Assembly (NCBI GenBank): GCA_017403985.1
Contig: JAFRDE010000036.1
Location: 1 to 64,000, forward strand
Reading direction: 5' to 3'
Length of the DNA stretch: 64,000 bases
From: Ruminococcus sp.
GTDB taxonomy: Bacteria > Bacillota > Clostridia > Oscillospirales > Acutalibacteraceae
Made by a program: the position numbers and the translations under genes. A model generated the notes under the pieces. The model saw nothing but the letters and a program-made list of their open reading frames with translations. It was not told where the DNA came from and made no database searches. The number at the start of each line of letters is the position of its first letter. Within the stretch, counting starts at the first letter, position 1. This document shows, piece after piece, positions 36,567-45,189 of this stretch.

Positions 36567-36711
36567 GGTGAATGGTGAATAGTGAATGGTGAATGGTTGA
36601 GGGCGGGACACCCGCACCCGATTATTATATCAGTTTTTAGCAGTTACAAATATAACACAGGAATCCAAAACGCGACGCGTTTCCCGAAACCATTCGCCCT
36701 AACCATTAACC
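36567..36711. repeat. Inverted-arm repeat element
   Basis: Left arm of tandem GTGAATGGTGAATA units, right arm AACCATTCGCCCTAACCATT; central GGCGGGACACCCGC identical to the centre of the 34282 element. Confidence 0.7.
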
Positions 36712-36713
36712 AA

Positions 36714-36741
36714 ACAGGCGGAGCCCGAAGGCTCCGCCCTG
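36714..36741 (-). terminator. Terminator of pheST operon
   Basis: CAGGCGGAGCC-CGAA-GGCTCCGCCCTG hairpin after pheT; minus strand continues TTTGG. Confidence 0.65.
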
Positions 36742-36745
36742 TGTC

Positions 36746-39106
36746 TTACTTTTTCAGCTTGATGCCCTTTTCTTCAAGATCGGCGATGATGCCGTCGGTG
36801 ACGGCGGTGACCTCTTCCCTGGTCAGGGTGCGGGTGTTGTCCGAGAAGGTCAGGCGTACCGCGATGGAGGAGTTATCTCCGTCCTCGTAGATGTCGACGA
36901 CGTCGATCTTTTTGATCAGCTCGCATGCGGCTTTTTTGATCGCCTCCATAATCGGAGCGAACACCGCGGTCACAAAGCTCAGATCGATCTCGATCGCCGG
37001 GAACTTAGAGGGCTCCTCATAACGGATCGAGTAGTTCTCGATCGCGGCGAACTTGTCCATGTCGATCTCGGCGAACACGACGGTCGCGCGCTTGTCGAGC
37101 TTCTTCATCACGGACGGATGGATCATGCCGATCTTGCCGATGGCGTTACCGTCCACGATGACCGCGTTCAGGTTCACCGGATGCTCAAAGTCAAATTCCG
37201 GCTCGAGCTTCTCGAAGGTGACGGTCTTGTGCTTGAGCTCGTCGACCAGCGTTTCGATGATCGCTTTCATCTTGAAATACTGCTCGCGCACCTGATTTCC
37301 CTTCTGATACAGGGTGATGCCGAGGTGCTTTTCTTCGATGCAGAGGTTGTCTTCCGTCATGCCGGTGACCACTCTGCCGACTTCAAAGATGCCGTAAGCG
37401 GGCGCATAGCCGAGATTCGACCTGATCTGGCACAGCTGGGTGGGGATCATGGTCCTGCGGATGGTCTCGATGTTGGGGTTGGAAGCGTTCGCGAGCTTGA
37501 TCACGCCCTCGTTCGCGATACCCAGCTCCTTGAGCTCGTCCGCGTAGTTCCAGACGTAGGAATGGAGCTCGTGAAGGTTGAAGTGCTTGACGAGGATATC
37601 CTTGACGTTGTCCTCGTCCTTCTTGACGGGCTCGGGACGGGTCGGGAACAGCGGCGCGTTCGCGGTATGGATCTCAAAGTTATCGTAGCCGTAGATACGG
37701 GTGATCTCCTCGATGATGTCCGCCTTGATGGTGACGTCCTTGGTGGCGCGCCACGAGGGGACCAGCACCTCGAATTCATCGTTTTTGCAGCTGACTTCAA
37801 AGCCGAGGCGCTGCAGGGTGCTGACGATGGTATCATTGTCGATCTCGATACCGGTGTATTTGTCGACATAAGCCTTATCGAAGCTCAGGCGCACGGTCGG
37901 ATAATGGTAAGCATATTCATCCGTCAGAGAGGATACGATCTTTACGCCGCTGTCAAATTTCTTGATCAGGAAAACGAAGCGCGCGATCGCCGCCGTGGTC
38001 AACTCGGGATCGAGCGACTTTTCATAGCGCATGGAGGAATCGGTGCGGTGGCTGAGCCTGACGGTGGACTTGCGGATAGAAGCCGCGTCGAAGGTCGCGG
38101 ACTCCAGCGTGAGGGTACGGGTATCCTCGACGATCTCGCTGTCAAGACCGCCCATGATGCCCGCGATCGCCACTGGGATGTCGCCGTTGCAGATCATCAG
38201 GGTCTCGGGATCGATGTTGCGCTCCACGCCGTCGAGGGTTTGGAAGGTAAAATCGTGATCAAAGCGTTTGATGCGGATATTCTCCACCTTGCGGGAGTCG
38301 AAGGCGTGCATCGGCTGACCCATCTCGAGCATGAGATAGTTGGTCATGTCGGCGAGGAAGTTGATCGCTCGCATGCCGCAGTAGAACAGACGGATGCGCA
38401 TATCGACAGGGCTGACGCTTCTGGTGCAGTTCTCGAACTGCAGGCAGGAGTAACGATAGCACAGCGGATCCTGAATATCCATGTCGACCTTGGGCAGCTC
38501 GTCAAAGAGCGACAGATCGTATAATACAAGTTCCTTCAAGGGGCGCTGAGCGATCGCGGCGAACTCGCGCGCGATGCCGTAGTGGCTCCACAGGTCGGGA
38601 CGGTTGGTCAGAGATTTATTATCCACCTCGAAGATGATATCATCGATCGCGTAGATATCTTTCAGGTCGGTACCGAGAGCGACGTCGTCGGTGATCTCCA
38701 TGATACCGCTGTGATCGTCGGAAATGCCGATCTCCTTCTCGGAGCAGCACATACCGCAGCTCATGAAGCCTGCCAGCGGTCTGGGAGCGATCTCGATCTC
38801 GCCGATCTTCGCGCCTACCTTGGCGAAAGCGGTCTTCATGCCGACGCGGACGTTCGGCGCGCCGCAGACGACGTCCACGAGCTCATCCTCGCCGATATCC
38901 ACCTTTAACAGATGGAGCTTTTTGCTTTCGGGATGTTCATCAACAGACTTGATCTCAGCGACGACGATGCCGCTGATATCGGAGCCCTTGAACTGTATGT
39001 CGTTCTCGACCTCCGCGGTGGAGAGCGAGAACTGGTTGATCAGCATTAATTCGTCCAGACCGGAGAGGTCGACGAAATCTTTGATCCAATTCATTGATAA
39101 AAACAT
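36746..39106 (-). CDS. pheT: Phenylalanyl-tRNA synthetase beta subunit
   Basis: Beta chain of the alpha2-beta2 PheRS: tRNA binding and editing. 786 residues, full length. Visible modules: N-terminal tRNA-binding OB domain (about 40-150; IVVAEIKSVDEHPESKKLHL), B3/B4 editing region (about 210-370), B5 and the catalytic-like core, and the C-terminal ferredoxin-like anticodon domain (about 695-786). Start ATG 39106 has GGAGGG upstream, 12 bases after pheS. Under the T-box upstream of pheS. Confidence 0.96.
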   Translation of the reverse strand: MFLSMNWIKDFVDLSGLDELMLINQFSLSTAEVENDIQFKGSDISGIVVAEIKSVDEHPESKKLHLLKVDIGEDELVDVVCGAPNVRVGMKTAFAKVGAKIGEIEIAPRPLAGFMSCGMCCSEKEIGISDDHSGIMEITDDVALGTDLKDIYAIDDIIFEVDNKSLTNRPDLWSHYGIAREFAAIAQRPLKELVLYDLSLFDELPKVDMDIQDPLCYRYSCLQFENCTRSVSPVDMRIRLFYCGMRAINFLADMTNYLMLEMGQPMHAFDSRKVENIRIKRFDHDFTFQTLDGVERNIDPETLMICNGDIPVAIAGIMGGLDSEIVEDTRTLTLESATFDAASIRKSTVRLSHRTDSSMRYEKSLDPELTTAAIARFVFLIKKFDSGVKIVSSLTDEYAYHYPTVRLSFDKAYVDKYTGIEIDNDTIVSTLQRLGFEVSCKNDEFEVLVPSWRATKDVTIKADIIEEITRIYGYDNFEIHTANAPLFPTRPEPVKKDEDNVKDILVKHFNLHELHSYVWNYADELKELGIANEGVIKLANASNPNIETIRRTMIPTQLCQIRSNLGYAPAYGIFEVGRVVTGMTEDNLCIEEKHLGITLYQKGNQVREQYFKMKAIIETLVDELKHKTVTFEKLEPEFDFEHPVNLNAVIVDGNAIGKIGMIHPSVMKKLDKRATVVFAEIDMDKFAAIENYSIRYEEPSKFPAIEIDLSFVTAVFAPIMEAIKKAACELIKKIDVVDIYEDGDNSSIAVRLTFSDNTRTLTREEVTAVTDGIIADLEEKGIKLKK

Positions 39107-39118
39107 ATGGCGCCCTCC

Positions 39119-40174
39119 TTACTTATCGTCCGTGAACTGGGACATCACTTTCAGCGAGCCGGAGTTCAAGTCACGGATATCCTTGATGCCGTACTTCATC
39201 ATCGCGAGTCTGGTCAAGCCGAGACCGAACGCGAAGCCGGTATATTTTTCGGGGTCGATGCCGCCCTCTTTGAGCACCTCGGGGTGGATCATACCGCAGG
39301 GGCACAGTTCCAGCCAGCCGCTGTGGTTGCAGGAGGGACAGCCGGTCTCGCCGCCGCAGATCAGGCAGGAGATGTCCAGCTCAAAGCCGGGTTCGACGAA
39401 CGGGAAGAAGCCCGGACGCAGGCGAACTTTGATATCACGCTGAAAGACCTCGGAGAGCATCGTCTTCATAAAATAGATCAGGTTGGAAATGGAGATATCC
39501 TTGTCCACCATCACGCCTTCCATCTGGAAGAAGGTGTTCTCATGAGTCGCGTCGGTCGCTTCGTTTCTGAAGCAGCGACCCGGGAAGATGGCGCGGATCG
39601 GCATGCCGTCCTCCATGAGCTGCTTGCCGTATTTTTTGAGGATCGCATTCTGCGCGGCAGAGGTCTGAGATTTCAGCAGCTCGCCGTTTGTCAAATAATA
39701 GGTATCCTGCATGTCACGGGCAGGATGGTTCTTCGGCACGTTGACCGCCTCAAAGCACTCGTAGTCGGTGACGACCTCGGGATAATCCTCAACGTTGAAG
39801 CCCATCGTGGTGAAGATGCGCTCACACTCGCGCTGTACGAGAGTGATGGGATGATAAGAGCCTCTGTCCTCCTTGACCGGGATGGTCAGGTCGAACGCGG
39901 GCGTCCTCTCGATCTCCTTTTGAATCTCAAGCTGCTTGAACTCCTCGGCGCGGTCGGCGATATGCTCGGCAGCCTGCTGCTTGAGCGTGTTGACCATCTG
40001 ACCGAATTCTTTCTTTTCCTCGTTGGAAAGGGACTTCATGCCTTTGAGCAGATCGGTGATAGATCCCTTCTTGCCGAAATACCTGACGCGCAGGTTTTCG
40101 AGCGCCTGCGGATCGGCGGCAGCGGCGAGGTCGTCACGCAGCTGCGCTTTTAATTGTTCTAACTTTTCTTTCAT
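39119..40174 (-). CDS. pheS: Phenylalanyl-tRNA synthetase alpha subunit
   Basis: Catalytic chain of PheRS, 351 residues. N-terminal coiled coil (about 1-90), then class II motifs: motif 2 FRNEATDATHENTFFQMEG (about 203-221) and motif 3 GFAFGLGLTRLAMMKYGI (about 318-335). GGAGG precedes ATG 40174. Expressed with pheT from the T-box promoter at 40745-40773. A long inverted-arm repeat lies between terminator and start codon. Confidence 0.96.
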   Translation of the reverse strand: MKEKLEQLKAQLRDDLAAAADPQALENLRVRYFGKKGSITDLLKGMKSLSNEEKKEFGQMVNTLKQQAAEHIADRAEEFKQLEIQKEIERTPAFDLTIPVKEDRGSYHPITLVQRECERIFTTMGFNVEDYPEVVTDYECFEAVNVPKNHPARDMQDTYYLTNGELLKSQTSAAQNAILKKYGKQLMEDGMPIRAIFPGRCFRNEATDATHENTFFQMEGVMVDKDISISNLIYFMKTMLSEVFQRDIKVRLRPGFFPFVEPGFELDISCLICGGETGCPSCNHSGWLELCPCGMIHPEVLKEGGIDPEKYTGFAFGLGLTRLAMMKYGIKDIRDLNSGSLKVMSQFTDDK

Positions 40175-40192
40175 ATTGACCTCCGAAATGAT

Positions 40193-40358
40193 AGTTAGGA
40201 GTTAGGAGCGAGGAGTTAGGAGTTAAGGGAAACGCAGTCGCGTTTCGGAGTTTATAACAACCAATCTCAGATGATAACCCGATACTGTTTATCTCTGACT
40301 GATTGGATGCGGGCTGCGCCCGCCGTAAACTCCTCACTCCTAACTCCTCACTCCTAAC
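40193..40358. repeat. Inverted-arm repeat element in pheST leader
   Basis: Left arm AGTTAGGAGTTAGGAGC, right arm CTCCTCACTCCTAACTCC; inner palindrome GCGGGCTGCGCCCGC near 40309-40323. It sits between the T-box terminator and the pheS ribosome site. Confidence 0.7.
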
Positions 40359-40433
40359 AAAAAAACGGTTCCTCTGCCCCACATGGGACGGAAGAACCGC
40401 GGTACCACCCATATTTCCGATATCTTATCAATT

Positions 40434-40473
40434 GTCATTGCGAGGGGATTTATCCCCGTGGCAATCCCACAAA
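40434..40473. repeat. GTCATTGCGAGG repeat, short copy inside T-box leader
   Basis: GTCATTGCGAGG, then ATCCCCGTGGCAATCCCAC: the left end of the 155-bp family. Confidence 0.7.
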
Positions 40474-40555
40474 GATACACAGCGCGTTTCCTGCTGTCGA
40501 TATCGAACACTCGTCGACCTGTAACGGGGTCAGCCGTCAGAACCTACTCTTTCAG

Positions 40556-40617
40556 TGGTTAGTAATTTGTATATATTAATCGGGTGTGGGCACAGCCCAC
40601 CGATCACTAATCACTAA
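40556..40617. repeat. Inverted-arm repeat inside T-box leader
   Basis: Left arm GTGGTTAGTAATTTG, right arm CGATCACTAATCACTA, centre GGTGTGGGCACAGCCCACC. Confidence 0.65.
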
Positions 40618-40744
40618 ATTTCCGTTCTGCCGCTCGGGAGTGAACTTCGCTCAGGCTCCGTCCGTCCGTACTTCCAGCCGCCGGTACAGGCTCTCTGTGG
40701 ATTTCGCAAGAGTTACTCTCTCCGTCTTCGCGTTATCAAATGCT

Positions 40745-40773
40745 ATGATAACACTAAGATAAGAATTTTGCAA
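40745..40773 (-). promoter_or_regulatory. Sigma-A promoter of pheST
   Basis: Minus strand TTGCAA, 17 bases, TATCAT; RNA start near 40738 opens the T-box stem I. Confidence 0.75.
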
Positions 40774-40859
40774 GACTTTATTGAAAAATATCTGAATATA
40801 TGATAAAGTATATCGTGGATTTGTTTTTACGGTCATTCAACCGGTCACCGGCAAGAAAT

Positions 40860-40883
40860 GGGAGGAGCAAGCCCCTCCCCTAC
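40860..40883. repeat. REP-like palindrome
   Basis: GGGAGGAGCAAGCCCCTCCC then CTAC. Nearly the same palindrome recurs at 42438-42463. Confidence 0.6.
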
Positions 40884-40891
40884 AACAAATA

Positions 40892-40978
40892 CATTAACAA
40901 CTATCAGCTATCAAAACGGGTGCGTACAAAGCCCGCCCACAACTAACCGCTAATAACGATTAACTAAAAACTAATAAA
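40892..40978. repeat. Inverted-arm repeat-like stretch
   Basis: AACAACTATCAGCTATCAA, then GGGTGCGTACAAAGCCCGCCC, then CTAACCGCTAATAACG...AACTAAAAACTAATAAAG; arms are low-complexity CTA-rich repeats. Confidence 0.45.
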
Positions 40979-40990
40979 GAGGTGTTTATA

Positions 40991-41533
40991 ATGGATAACC
41001 TTATCGAACAAGTGGTGCCGAAGGCGAAAGGCGCCGGCTACGGCGTCAAGATCGCGCTGATCATCCTGGTCGCGCTGGGTATTCCCGCTACGCTGGTCGT
41101 CATCGCCAAGCTCACCGGGATCGCATACCTTGCCGTTATCGCGATGTTCGTCCTGCTGTTCACGGCTTACCTCGCATGGTACTTTATCACGTCGCTGAAG
41201 GTCGAATACGAATACGCCTTCCTTTCCGCTACCCTGCGCGTCGACAAGATCATCGCGAAGCGCAAGCGCAGACCCATCGTCAAGGTGGACGTCAGAAAGT
41301 TCGACGACTTCTTCCGCTACGACGATAAAGAGATGACCCGTCACCAGTTCAACAAGGTCTACCGCGCGTCGACAAAGGAATTCTCGGAGGAAAACTACGT
41401 CGCCGCTTATCACGATGAAGCCAAGGGCAAATGCGCGATCCTGTTCACTCCCAACGAGGAACTCATCGAAGCCATGAAGCCCTATTTCAACAACGATCTG
41501 CGTAAAAAGCTCTTTTTCAATAAACAGTTATGA
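40991..41533 (+). CDS. Membrane-anchored protein of unknown function
   Basis: A 180-residue protein with two hydrophobic helices (about 20-40 and 44-66) and a cytosolic C-terminal domain of about 110 residues containing VEYEYAFLSATLRVDKIIAKRKRR, a PH-like beta-rich stretch. Conserved in Clostridia as far as I recall, but I cannot give a function. ATG 40991 follows AGAGGTG. Its stop overlaps the start of the NAD(P)HX dehydratase gene by ATGA, so the two are coupled. Confidence 0.65.
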   Translation: MDNLIEQVVPKAKGAGYGVKIALIILVALGIPATLVVIAKLTGIAYLAVIAMFVLLFTAYLAWYFITSLKVEYEYAFLSATLRVDKIIAKRKRRPIVKVDVRKFDDFFRYDDKEMTRHQFNKVYRASTKEFSEENYVAAYHDEAKGKCAILFTPNEELIEAMKPYFNNDLRKKLFFNKQL

Positions 41534-42411
41534 TCCGAATCGACTTTGATTATTTAGAACAGCATTTCCCCCGCCGTCCCGCCGACGCGCATAAAGGCAC
41601 GATGGGAACACTGCTGTCGCTGACCGGCAGCTTCGGCTTTGCCGGCGCGGCGATCCTGAGCGCGAAAGCGGCTTTACGCAGCGGCGTCGGGCTGCATTAT
41701 CAGGTGCTGCCCGAGCGCATCTATCCCCTGTTCGGCACAGCGGTGCACGAAAGCGTATGCGTGCCCGTCAAAGGCAACGACCTCGGAACATTATGCAAAG
41801 CTGACTTTCCTACCGTCCGGACTCTCCTTGAAAAAGCGACGGCGGTACTGATCGGCTGCGGTATGGGCAACAACGAATCCACCGCGGACAATCTGAAAGC
41901 TGTTCTGGAAAACGCGAAATGCCCTGTCGTCATCGACGCAGACGGCATAAATGTACTGGCGCGGCATATAGATTATTTAGATGGCAGCAAGGCGCCGATC
42001 ATTCTCACGCCGCACGTCAAAGAATTCTCACGGCTCAGCGGACTGAGCGTCGCGGACATTCTGCGAGATCCGGCAAAGGCGGCGGAGGACTTCTCCAAGG
42101 AGCACAAGGATATCACTCTCGTGCTGAAAGGACACCGCACCTATATCGCGAAAAACGGCGAGGTATACGAGAATATCGCCGGCAACAGCGGTATGGCGAA
42201 GGGCGGCTCCGGCGACGTGCTGGCAGGCGTCATCGCTTCGCTCGCGGCGCAGGGTGCAGATCCGTTTGAGGCTGCTGTCATGGGCGTGCACATCCACGCG
42301 CTGGCAGGCGATATCGCAGCGGCAAAATTCAGCCAGACTGCTATGCTCCCGTCCGACGTCATCGACTGTCTGACGGAGGTATATGCCAAGATCGAGGACG
42401 CGATCAATTAG
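41530..42411 (+). CDS. nnrD: ADP-dependent NAD(P)H-hydrate dehydratase
   Basis: Repairs damaged NAD(P)HX using ADP (or ATP); ribokinase-like fold. 293 residues. KGTMGTLLSLTGSFGFAGAA near 22-41, DADGINVLAR near 136-145 and the phosphate site NSGMAKGGSGDVLAG near 218-232 are diagnostic. The epimerase half (NnrE) found fused in many bacteria is absent. Terminator at 42488-42529. Confidence 0.92.
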   Translation: MIRIDFDYLEQHFPRRPADAHKGTMGTLLSLTGSFGFAGAAILSAKAALRSGVGLHYQVLPERIYPLFGTAVHESVCVPVKGNDLGTLCKADFPTVRTLLEKATAVLIGCGMGNNESTADNLKAVLENAKCPVVIDADGINVLARHIDYLDGSKAPIILTPHVKEFSRLSGLSVADILRDPAKAAEDFSKEHKDITLVLKGHRTYIAKNGEVYENIAGNSGMAKGGSGDVLAGVIASLAAQGADPFEAAVMGVHIHALAGDIAAAKFSQTAMLPSDVIDCLTEVYAKIEDAIN

Positions 42412-42437
42412 CGTATATAACAACTTTTAACAGCATT

Positions 42438-42463
42438 GCGGGAGGAACAAGCCCCTCCCCTGC
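42438..42463. repeat. REP-like palindrome
   Basis: GCGGGAGGAACAAGCCCC then TCCCCTGC, in the tail of the nnrD transcript. Confidence 0.55.
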
Positions 42464-42487
42464 ATTCACACTAATAAAGACGTACAA

Positions 42488-42529
42488 AACCGACGGAAGT
42501 AAAACGCTTACTCCGTCGGTTATTCTTTT
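42488..42529 (+). terminator. Terminator of nnrD operon
   Basis: AACCGACGGAAGTAA and TTACTCCGTCGGTT stem followed by ATTCTTTT. Confidence 0.75.
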
Positions 42530-42538
42530 GGAGGTAAT

Positions 42539-43006
42539 ATGAAACGAATTGCTGTTTTCTTACTGTGCATCCCGATGCTTTTCCTCTCATCCTGCGGCGA
42601 ACCGCCGACGGTTCAAAGCGACTTTTCGGCTTCATTCACGGCAAGATATGAAGATATCGACTATGCCGGCGCCGTGACAAAGGAGGACGACTGCCTCGAC
42701 GTCATCCTATCTCAGCCTTACACAGTAAGCGGGATGACATTCTGTTGGGAGGGCAGCGCGCTATCTGTACGATATATGGATCACAGCGCCGGCGCAAACG
42801 CCGATTATCTGCCTGCCGACAGCGTTCCCGCAGCGCTCCATAACGCTCTCGCCTATCTCCCGCAGGCAGCCTATACCGGTACCGAAAACGGAGAAGATCG
42901 CTTCACACTGCCGACGCCGTACGGCGACGCGGAGCTCACCGCTCAGGACGGGATCCCGAAGTCGCTCACCGTCCCGAACAGCGGTACCGTATTTGTCTTT
43001 GAATAA
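42539..43006 (+). CDS. Small lipoprotein of unknown function
   Basis: A 155-residue exported lipoprotein: signal peptide 1-18 with lipobox LSSC (Cys19). The mature domain (about 25-155) has alternating hydrophobic strands and resembles the DUF4251/outer-surface beta type only loosely; I do not assign a family. GGAGGTAAT precedes ATG 42539. Monocistronic between two terminators. Confidence 0.65.
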   Translation: MKRIAVFLLCIPMLFLSSCGEPPTVQSDFSASFTARYEDIDYAGAVTKEDDCLDVILSQPYTVSGMTFCWEGSALSVRYMDHSAGANADYLPADSVPAALHNALAYLPQAAYTGTENGEDRFTLPTPYGDAELTAQDGIPKSLTVPNSGTVFVFE

Positions 43007-43022
43007 CACAATCCGAAAAAAT

Positions 43023-43053
43023 GAAGGGCGTTCCCAAAAAGGAGAACGCCCTG
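43023..43053. terminator. Bidirectional terminator
   Basis: AGGGCGTTC-CCAAAAAGGA-GAACGCCCT hairpin between converging lipoprotein and surface-protein genes. Confidence 0.7.
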
Positions 43054-43067
43054 TAACTCTCTCAGGT

Positions 43068-44864
43068 TTATTCGGCTTTGGCAAACTTATCGGCAAAATC
43101 TTTTTCCAGTGAATCCGCGTGCAGTCGCAGCAGCGGTACGCAGGACCGACCGGTCAGGAATCCGACACAGAACGGCTGTCCGTCGCGAATCTCATAGACC
43201 ACGGGAGATTCCTGTCCGACAAAGCATTCGCCGTCGATCTCATCCGGTAATTTTCCTTCAAAGAAAATATTTCGCAGCTTGGGACAATTGGAGATCGACT
43301 TCTTCTGCATGGAATCAACGCCGGCGGGAATGTACAGATCCTTCATGCTTTCGTTATCCTTGATCGCACCCTCGGCAAGCGTTTTCAGCTCGCCGTCGTT
43401 GCTCGGGATACTGACCTTTTCATCCACTCCGACATACTCTACCAGCGTACTGCCGTCCTCGCCGAAGGTATAGGCGTATTTATACTGCGCCGTCATATTC
43501 ACTGCGCCCTCGGGTGTCATGGCGGTATAGGTATCGCCTGCGCGGAAATGATACAGCTCATGCGCGTCGCCGGGATCCAGCCATTCAGGGCTGTCGCTGC
43601 CGTCGCGGTAGCCGTAGACTCTGCCGTCACACTCGCGCTGCGCCGTATAACCGTCGTGGATATAACCCTCCTGAACATAGTCCAGTTCGGGAACGGTCAA
43701 CTCTTCATCATGGTCGGCGCTCAGCCAGAAGGCTTCTCCGACGCCGTCGCCACTGTTATAGTGAACCTCGTATCTGTCGGCGATCCACTCAGCATACAGC
43801 TTGACGTTGCCGTATCTGACGGTCGAGGAAACGGGCTCCTCGTCATCGTACAGTACATAGTTATAAACGTCAGACTCATCCAGCCACTCATAATCGGAGG
43901 CGCCGTTGGCATAGCCGATGTATTTGCCGTCGCTTGTACGCTGTGCGCGCCATCCGGCAAAGAAATATCCGTCGCGAGTGAAGGCGTTCGGCGTCAGCTT
44001 GGTGCTTTCGCCGTAGGTCACCGAGGTACTCTTCATCTCGCCTTCGCCGCCGTTCGCGTCGTAGGATACGCTGTAGGATATTTTTGACGCGTTATTGAAT
44101 CCGATGCGATACAGCTTGTTGCCGTAATAGAACAGCGAAGCATAGAACGTGCTGCCGACATGGAAGATGTTCTCAACTTCGTCGGAGCTTGTCATCGGGA
44201 CGTCCGCGATATGCTTGCCGCTGTAATCATAGACCACAAGGATATTATTTCCGCCGCTCTGAACGAAATAGATATAGTCGTCGTCACAGTCGCAGCCCTG
44301 ACGGGTATAGCCGGTCTTGACGCCCTCGTACTTCTCTTTCACCTTGAAATCTTCATCCAGAAGCGCAAAATCATATGTACCGGACAAGCCTACCACATAA
44401 CACTTGCGCTTCGCGTTATAGGCGATAGAATAGATATCCTCTTTGATCTGCACATCCTTGATCGGCGCGAGCGTATCGGGATCGATCAGGGTGATGACGT
44501 CATAATACGGCGCGTTATTGGCGACCACCAGATAGTCCTTGTCGGAGTTATAGGTCATGTCGTTCGAGTGACCCATATTGATGATCTGCTCTTTCGTGAC
44601 ATACTCCCATGAGCTGACGTCGAACTTTGCCAGCGTGCAGACGCCGCCTGATACAAAACCAAAGTAGGCGTACTTGCCGTCGGTACAGGCGCCCTGTACC
44701 GCAGAGCCGCTGCTCACTCCGACATAGCCTTCCATGTGGCTGTCGATAAAGAGCATATCCACCTTGGAGAAAAATCCGGAGGACGCGTCGGCAGCGCCGA
44801 TATTCGCACACAGAAGCGTCACACATAATATGACGCATATCATAAAACGAAATAATCGCTTCAT
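43068..44864 (-). CDS. Secreted protein with InlB-type repeats
   Basis: A 598-residue exported protein. Signal peptide about 1-25. Residues about 35-260 look like a seven-bladed-propeller-type region with repeated Y.V...-strand units and DPDTLAPIKDVQI. Two Listeria-Bacteroides (InlB B) repeats follow: about 265-365 (SYDANGGEGEMKSTSVTYGE ... GYFFAGWRAQRTSDGKYIGY) and 366-460. A BspA-like leucine-rich tail (about 470-545) ends before an unclassified C-terminus. No LPxTG, dockerin or SLH anchor is visible. AGGAGA precedes ATG 44864. An adhesion or surface role is inferred from the repeats. Confidence 0.75.
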   Translation of the reverse strand: MKRLFRFMICVILCVTLLCANIGAADASSGFFSKVDMLFIDSHMEGYVGVSSGSAVQGACTDGKYAYFGFVSGGVCTLAKFDVSSWEYVTKEQIINMGHSNDMTYNSDKDYLVVANNAPYYDVITLIDPDTLAPIKDVQIKEDIYSIAYNAKRKCYVVGLSGTYDFALLDEDFKVKEKYEGVKTGYTRQGCDCDDDYIYFVQSGGNNILVVYDYSGKHIADVPMTSSDEVENIFHVGSTFYASLFYYGNKLYRIGFNNASKISYSVSYDANGGEGEMKSTSVTYGESTKLTPNAFTRDGYFFAGWRAQRTSDGKYIGYANGASDYEWLDESDVYNYVLYDDEEPVSSTVRYGNVKLYAEWIADRYEVHYNSGDGVGEAFWLSADHDEELTVPELDYVQEGYIHDGYTAQRECDGRVYGYRDGSDSPEWLDPGDAHELYHFRAGDTYTAMTPEGAVNMTAQYKYAYTFGEDGSTLVEYVGVDEKVSIPSNDGELKTLAEGAIKDNESMKDLYIPAGVDSMQKKSISNCPKLRNIFFEGKLPDEIDGECFVGQESPVVYEIRDGQPFCVGFLTGRSCVPLLRLHADSLEKDFADKFAKAE

Positions 44865-44916
44865 AATTTCTCCTATAGAATTATAATTGCATTAAGCAAA
44901 AGCACTTTGGTAACAT

Positions 44917-44944
44917 GCACAAGAAACAGCACCGTTTCTTGTGC
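44917..44944. promoter_or_regulatory. Perfect 11-bp dyad upstream of surface-protein gene
   Basis: GCACAAGAAAC-AGCACC-GTTTCTTGTGC, 53 bases before the start codon. No T tract follows on either strand, so an operator or leader hairpin is likelier than a terminator. Confidence 0.45.
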
Positions 44945-45017
44945 GACATTAACAACAAGAGTTGAATCCAACCCTCTTTATTTATTGTATTTTACCATCG
45001 TTTCCCTGCACTTTAAT

Positions 45018-45046
45018 TCTATACAAGAAAATTAATGAATTGTTAA
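45018..45046 (-). promoter_or_regulatory. Promoter candidate of surface-protein gene
   Basis: Minus strand TTAACA, 17 bases, TATAGA; the dyad at 44917-44944 would lie in the leader. The rest of 44945-45140 holds nothing else I can identify. Confidence 0.4.
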
Positions 45047-45143
45047 CATTTGATCCTTCGAGCGGCACGACATAAACAACGCGTATACATTTACGGTTCA
45101 TTTCAGCGCAATCATCCATACCTTTCCGAAAACAGCAGACAGC

Positions 45144-45175
45144 AAAACCCGCCGGAGTACTCCCCCGGCGGGTTC
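45144..45175 (-). terminator. Terminator of serine recombinase gene
   Basis: AACCCGCCGG and CCGGCGGGTT stem; minus strand continues TTGCTG after TTTT. Marks the left end of the mobile element's coding part. Confidence 0.65.
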
Positions 45176-45189
45176 ATTTGACAGCTTAA

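Larger units (their letters stand above)
40363..40738 (-). ncRNA. T-box leader of pheST (tRNA-Phe-sensing)
   Basis: Uncharged tRNA-Phe would bind and prevent termination. The conserved T-box TGGGTGGTACCGCGG lies at 40397-40411 (minus strand), followed by the terminator GGTTCTTCCGTCCC...GAACCGTTTTTTT (40363-40398). Stem I features GAGAGAGTAA, AGAGAGCC and GGCTGGAAGTACGG are at 40650-40730. A UUC triplet in GCGAAGTTCACTCC (complement of 40642-40644) is the likely specifier codon. Between stem I and the antiterminator two repeat elements are inserted (40434-40473 and 40556-40617), so the leader is about 375 nt, longer than usual. Confidence 0.88.

Noticed and set aside
37118..38524. 468-codon open frame on the + strand opposite pheT
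   Set aside because: Antisense of a clear pheT gene; the frame is open because of GC-rich codon usage, with no ribosome site and no family resemblance. The same applies to long frames opposite gdpP (19299-20879), rnj (21531-22742), ftsH (13883-14926), DUF1846 (5543-6532) and the recombinase (45328-46938).
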